Source: DATBDM01 sp036269915 (GTDB lineage Bacteria; Actinomycetota; Thermoleophilia; Solirubrobacterales; Solirubrobacteraceae). From it: DNA of 10,097 nt. The stretch covers positions 1 through 10,097 of the forward strand of contig DATBDM010000163.1 in NCBI GenBank assembly GCA_036269915.1, written 5' to 3'. Both the position numbers and the translations under genes were made by a program. Below, one piece after another: positions 7,357 through 10,097 of this stretch. Each line of letters begins with the position of its first letter. Position 1 is the first letter of the stretch. The notes beneath the pieces were generated by a model. That model was not told the DNA's origin. It made no database searches and saw only the letters and a list, made by a program, of their open reading frames with translations.

Positions 7357-8867
7357 GCTCCGCGTCCCTGACCCCCGCGCGCCGCGCGCAGGAGCTGGCC
7401 GCGCTCGCCGAGGGCGAGCGGGTCGACGTGCTCGTCGTCGGCGGCGGGATCACCGGCACGGGCATCGCGCTCGACGCCGCGAGCCGCGGCCTTTCGGTCG
7501 CGCTGGTCGAGCGCGGCGACCTCGCCCAGGGCACGAGCCGCTGGAGCTCCAAGCTCGTCCACGGCGGCCTGCGCTACCTCGCCCACGGCGAGTGGGGACT
7601 GGCCTGGGAGTCCGCGCGCGAGCGCGCCACCCTGATGGGCCACGTCGCGCCGCACCTCGTCCGCCCGCTGCCGTTCGTGATCCCGCTCGCCGCCGGGACC
7701 AGCCGCGCGACGACGATGACCGCCATGGCCGGCCTGCGGATCGGCGACGGCATGCGCGCCGGGGCGCGCACGCGGCGCTCGCTGCTGCCGCCCGCCCGGC
7801 GCATCAGCGCGCTGGAGGCGCGCCGCCTGGCGCCCGCGCTGGCCGAGGACGGCCTGCGCGGCGGGCTGCTCTCCTGGGACGGCCAGCTCGAGGACGACGC
7901 GCGGCTCGTGATCGCCGTCGCGCGCACCGCGGCGGCGCACGGCGCCCGCGTGCTGACCCGCGTGCGGGTCACCGGCGTCGACCCCGAGGGCGCCGACGCG
8001 ATCGACGAGACCGGCGGCGGCGCGCTGCGCATCCGCGCGGGGCGCGTCGTGCTGGCCACCGGCGTCTGGACCGGCGAGCTGAGCGCGGCCGCCGCGCTGC
8101 GGCCCAGCCAGGGCTCGCACCTGCTGGTCTGCGCCGAGCGCCTCGGCTCTCCGCGCGCGGCCGTCAACGTCCCCGTCCCCGCCGAGAAGGGCCGCTGGGT
8201 CTTCGCCCTCCCCCGCACCGACGGCCTGGTGGCGATCGGGCTCACGGACGTCCCCGTCGACGCGCTCAGCGACGAGCCGCGCCCGACGCCCGAGGAGGAG
8301 GCGGAGCTGCTCGCGCTCGCGAGCGCCGCACTGGCGGTCCGGCTCACCGCGGAGGACGTCGTCGGCCGCTACGCGGGCCTGCGGCCGCTGCTCGCGGGCG
8401 CACAGGCGGCCAGCGCCGATCTCTCCCGCCGCCACGCGGTGGTCGAGGATCCCGACACCGGCGCGCTGGCGGTGGTCGGCGGCAAGCTCACGACCTACCG
8501 GGCGATGGCCGAGGACGCCGTCGACCGGCTCACGACGCGGCCCGGCCGCACGGCGCGGCTGCCGCTCGTGGGCGCGGCGCCGCCGGCGGCCCTGCGCGCG
8601 GTCGCCGCGCCGGAGCGGCTCGTGCGCCGCTACGGCACCGAGGCGCCCGCCGTGGTCGCGCTGGCCGACGGCCGGCCCGAGCTGCTGGACCCGGTCGCCC
8701 CCGGGGTGCCGTGGTGCGGCGCCGAGCTGCTGCACGCGCTGCGCCACGAGCTCGTGCTCAGCGCGGCCGACCTCGCCGACCGCCGCACGCGGGCGGGGCT
8801 CGTCCCGGCGTGGCGCGACGCGGTGCTCGAGGCGAGCGCGCGCCTCGGCGAGCCGGCCCTGGCCTGA
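7353..8867 (+). CDS. glpD: FAD-dependent glycerol-3-phosphate dehydrogenase
   Basis: Membrane-associated flavoenzyme that oxidises sn-glycerol-3-phosphate to dihydroxyacetone phosphate and passes electrons to the quinone pool. At 504 residues it is full length. The N-terminal FAD dinucleotide-binding fold is VVGGGITGTGIALDAASRG (28-46), followed by ERGDLAQGTS (53-62) and the signature KLVHGGLRYL (67-76). A second signature, GGKLTTYR (376-383), lies at the end of the FAD domain, after LRPLLAG and LSRRHAVVED. The shorter C-terminal domain contains WCGAELLHALRHE. The GTG start at 7353-7355 overlaps the tetR stop by 4 bases and puts the FAD motif at the usual distance. No glycerol kinase or facilitator gene is adjacent, so whether it serves glycerol catabolism or phospholipid turnover cannot be told from here. 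An anaerobic GlpA-type enzyme is less likely given the single-subunit layout. Confidence 0.93.
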   Translation: MSSASLTPARRAQELAALAEGERVDVLVVGGGITGTGIALDAASRGLSVALVERGDLAQGTSRWSSKLVHGGLRYLAHGEWGLAWESARERATLMGHVAPHLVRPLPFVIPLAAGTSRATTMTAMAGLRIGDGMRAGARTRRSLLPPARRISALEARRLAPALAEDGLRGGLLSWDGQLEDDARLVIAVARTAAAHGARVLTRVRVTGVDPEGADAIDETGGGALRIRAGRVVLATGVWTGELSAAAALRPSQGSHLLVCAERLGSPRAAVNVPVPAEKGRWVFALPRTDGLVAIGLTDVPVDALSDEPRPTPEEEAELLALASAALAVRLTAEDVVGRYAGLRPLLAGAQAASADLSRRHAVVEDPDTGALAVVGGKLTTYRAMAEDAVDRLTTRPGRTARLPLVGAAPPAALRAVAAPERLVRRYGTEAPAVVALADGRPELLDPVAPGVPWCGAELLHALRHELVLSAADLADRRTRAGLVPAWRDAVLEASARLGEPALA

Positions 8868-8877
8868 CGTCCAGGCC
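8861..8877 (+). terminator. Possible hairpin at the glpD stop codon
   Basis: A perfect 6-bp stem, GGCCTG-N5-CAGGCC, with the glpD TGA inside the stem and loop. It is followed by a pyrimidine-rich stretch (GGTCCTCCTT) but no run of T. It could be a weak terminator separating glpD from the next gene, which appears to have its own promoter. Confidence 0.35.
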
Positions 8878-8903
8878 GTCGGTCCTCCTTCCGGCGCACT
8901 GGG

Positions 8904-8909
8904 TACCAT
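8904..8909 (+). promoter_or_regulatory. Candidate -10 element of the secreted protein gene
   Basis: TACCAT fits the TAnnnT -10 pattern and ends 9 bases before the ATG at 8919. With no Shine-Dalgarno sequence in the gap, a leaderless transcript starting at or next to the ATG is the simplest reading. No -35 hexamer is recognisable. Confidence 0.4.
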
Positions 8910-8918
8910 CCGGCGCTC

Positions 8919-9347
8919 ATGTTCCGTGCCCTCGCCCCCGCAGCCGCGTTCGCAGCTTGCGCGCTCGCCCTGGCCGTGCCCGCCGCGGCGCCTGCCGCGG
9001 GCTGCCCCGCCCCGGCCTCGGGCTACCGCGCCTGCATGCTGGCCAACTGGACCGTCCACCACGGCGTGGTCTCGCGCGTGCGGGCGACGGTCACGCTGCT
9101 GCAGCGCGTCGAGCGCTGCACCGAGCACGGCGCGCGCCGTGCGACGGTGCACGGCGGCTCCAGGAAGCTGGGCGTCATGCGGGTCAAGGCCACCTGCTCG
9201 CACCACGTGGTGCGCTGGCGGGGGGCGTTCGCGCGCGCCGACACGACCGACTGGACGCTGCGCAAGGGCGACGTCCTGATGGTGAGCTGGGGCGGAACCG
9301 GCGCGATCGCGTCGGTCAAGCTGACGGGCGGGCCCGCGAAGCGCTAG
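8919..9347 (+). CDS. Small secreted protein with four mature cysteines, function unknown
   Basis: Product of 142 residues that I do not recognise. The N-terminus is a signal peptide: MFR, then a long Ala/Leu-rich hydrophobic stretch to about residue 20, then PAAAPAAG with an AxA-type cleavage site near 24-28. PAAGC at 25-29 resembles a lipobox only weakly, lacking Leu at -3. The mature part has four cysteines (29, 39, 67, 93), enough for two disulfides, and alternating hydrophobic segments suggesting a small beta-rich domain, ending DVLMVSWGGTG...KLTGGPAKR. It is basic overall. The ATG at 8919-8921 follows the glpD stop by 51 bases. The stop overlaps the stop of clpX on the other strand. It is probably exported to the cell surface; linkage to glpD function is not shown. 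Confidence 0.8.
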   Translation: MFRALAPAAAFAACALALAVPAAAPAAGCPAPASGYRACMLANWTVHHGVVSRVRATVTLLQRVERCTEHGARRATVHGGSRKLGVMRVKATCSHHVVRWRGAFARADTTDWTLRKGDVLMVSWGGTGAIASVKLTGGPAKR

Positions 9348-9360
9348 GCGGACTTCGCGG
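9334..9360. terminator. Inverted repeat across convergent stops, possible bidirectional terminator
   Basis: A perfect 8-bp inverted repeat, CCGCGAAG (9334-9341) and CTTCGCGG (9353-9360), encloses an 11-base loop containing the CTAG in which both convergent genes stop. Two further GC pairs can form outside a one-base bulge. There is no T-run on either side, which is common for terminators in GC-rich actinobacteria. As no non-coding space exists between the genes, this is the only local candidate to end both transcripts. Confidence 0.45.
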
Positions 9361-10097
9361 CCGGCGACTCGCCGTCGTCCGGCGCCTCGGTGACGAGCGT
9401 CGGCTTGACGCCGCGATCGACGGTCTCCTTGGTCACCACGCACTTCTTGACGTCGCGGCGCGAGGGCAGCTCGAACTGCACCTCGAGCAGGATCTCCTCG
9501 ATGATCGAGCGCAGGCCGCGGGCGCCGGTCTCGCGCTCGACGGCGCGGTCGGCGACCGCGCGCAGGGCGTCGCCGGAGAAGACCAGCTCGATCCCGTCGA
9601 AGTTGAAGAAGCGCTGGAACTGCTTGACGATCGCGTTGCGCGGCTCGGTGAGGATCGTGATCAGGTCCGCGCGCGAGAGCTGGTGCACGGCGGAGGCGAC
9701 CGGCAGGCGGCCGATGAACTCCGGGATCAGCCCGTACTGCATGAGGTCCTCGGGCAGGACCTGATCGAACACCGCGCCGGTGTCCTTGTCGGCCTTCGTC
9801 TGGATCTCCGCGCCGAAGCCGACGCCCTTGTGGCCGATGCGCCGCTCGATGACCTTGTCGAGGTTCGCGAACGCGCCGCCGCAGATGAACAGCACGTTGG
9901 TGGTGTCGATGGTCAGGAACTCCTGGTGGGGGTGCTTGCGGCCCCCCTGCGGCGGGACGCTGGCCGTCGTGCCCTCGAGGATCTTCAACAGCGCCTGCTG
10001 GACGCCCTCGCCGGACACGTCACGCGTGATCGACGGGTTGTCGGCCTTGCGGGCGATCTTGTCGACCTCGTCGATGTAGATGATCCCGGTCTCGGCC
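9344..10097 (-). CDS. clpX: ATP-dependent Clp protease ATP-binding subunit ClpX (N-terminus cut by window edge)
   Basis: AAA+ unfoldase that recognises tagged proteins and feeds them to the ClpP peptidase. The window holds the last 250 residues. From the right edge inward: Walker B IIYIDEVDKIA, the segment NPSITRDVSGEGVQQALLK, the ClpX-specific RKH pore loop GGRKHPHQEF, sensor-1 region NVLFICGGAFANLDKVIERR, the ClpP-docking loop as GVGFGAE (VGF where E. coli has IGF), arginine-finger region LIPEFIGRLPV, and sensor-2 TGARGLRSIIEEIL, then a short acidic/Ala tail. The zinc-binding domain, Walker A and GYVG pore loop, roughly 170 residues, lie beyond the edge. Internal ATG/GTG codons are not starts, because the frame continues with ClpX sequence to the edge. 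clpX is normally near valS in actinobacteria; here three opposing genes lie between. Confidence 0.97.
   Translation of the reverse strand, partial: AETGIIYIDEVDKIARKADNPSITRDVSGEGVQQALLKILEGTTASVPPQGGRKHPHQEFLTIDTTNVLFICGGAFANLDKVIERRIGHKGVGFGAEIQTKADKDTGAVFDQVLPEDLMQYGLIPEFIGRLPVASAVHQLSRADLITILTEPRNAIVKQFQRFFNFDGIELVFSGDALRAVADRAVERETGARGLRSIIEEILLEVQFELPSRRDVKKCVVTKETVDRGVKPTLVTEAPDDGESPAAKSA

Noticed and set aside
7341..9443. A 700-codon minus-strand open frame opposite glpD and the secreted protein gene
   Set aside because: It is antisense to well-supported genes, with low-complexity Arg/Ala/Gly composition and no motif. It also runs into clpX in the wrong frame.
9344..10018. A short complete clpX-like gene starting at 10018
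   Set aside because: The frame continues upstream to the window edge with Walker B and other ClpX sequence, so the GTG at 10018 is internal and the gene is cut by the window.

Overview
This is a very GC-rich, gene-dense chromosomal segment, almost certainly from an actinobacterium. The best guess is a deep-branching class such as Thermoleophilia/Solirubrobacterales; this is inferred from gene order, the character of the proteins and composition, not from a marker-gene search. No mobile element, CRISPR array, tRNA, rRNA or riboswitch was seen, and no gap between genes exceeds 66 bases.

Left and middle (1-6708, all on the minus strand, transcribed right to left): valS, folC, a 38-residue single-helix membrane protein, a membrane-anchored double zinc ribbon protein, ndk, maf and mreB, which runs off the left edge. 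Spacings are short (-4 to 66 bases), so this is probably one long operon or a set of overlapping transcripts. It combines tRNA-Val charging, folate polyglutamylation, nucleoside triphosphate balance (Ndk) and sanitation (Maf), and the start of the cell-shape locus. The backbone clpX-valS-folC-ndk-mreB is a known actinobacterial gene order, as in Streptomyces. The two small membrane genes between folC and ndk occupy the place where other actinobacteria carry a different small membrane gene.

Right (6760-9347, plus strand): a three-gene block reads against its surroundings. It holds a TetR-type regulator, a FAD-dependent glycerol-3-phosphate dehydrogenase whose start overlaps the regulator's stop (GTGA), and a small secreted four-cysteine protein of unknown function. 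It sits between valS and clpX, genes that are usually close neighbours in this order. The 51-base valS/tetR gap holds candidate back-to-back promoters and palindromes that could be the TetR operator.

Far right (9344-10097, minus strand): the C-terminal 250 residues of ClpX, whose stop codon overlaps that of the secreted protein gene in a single CTAG. An 8-bp inverted repeat brackets the two stops and may act as a bidirectional terminator.

Most of this is ordinary housekeeping. I see no clear new biological system. The parts most worth a second look are the two small membrane proteins inside the folC-ndk interval, the tetR-glpD-secreted protein insertion, and the apparently leaderless starts.
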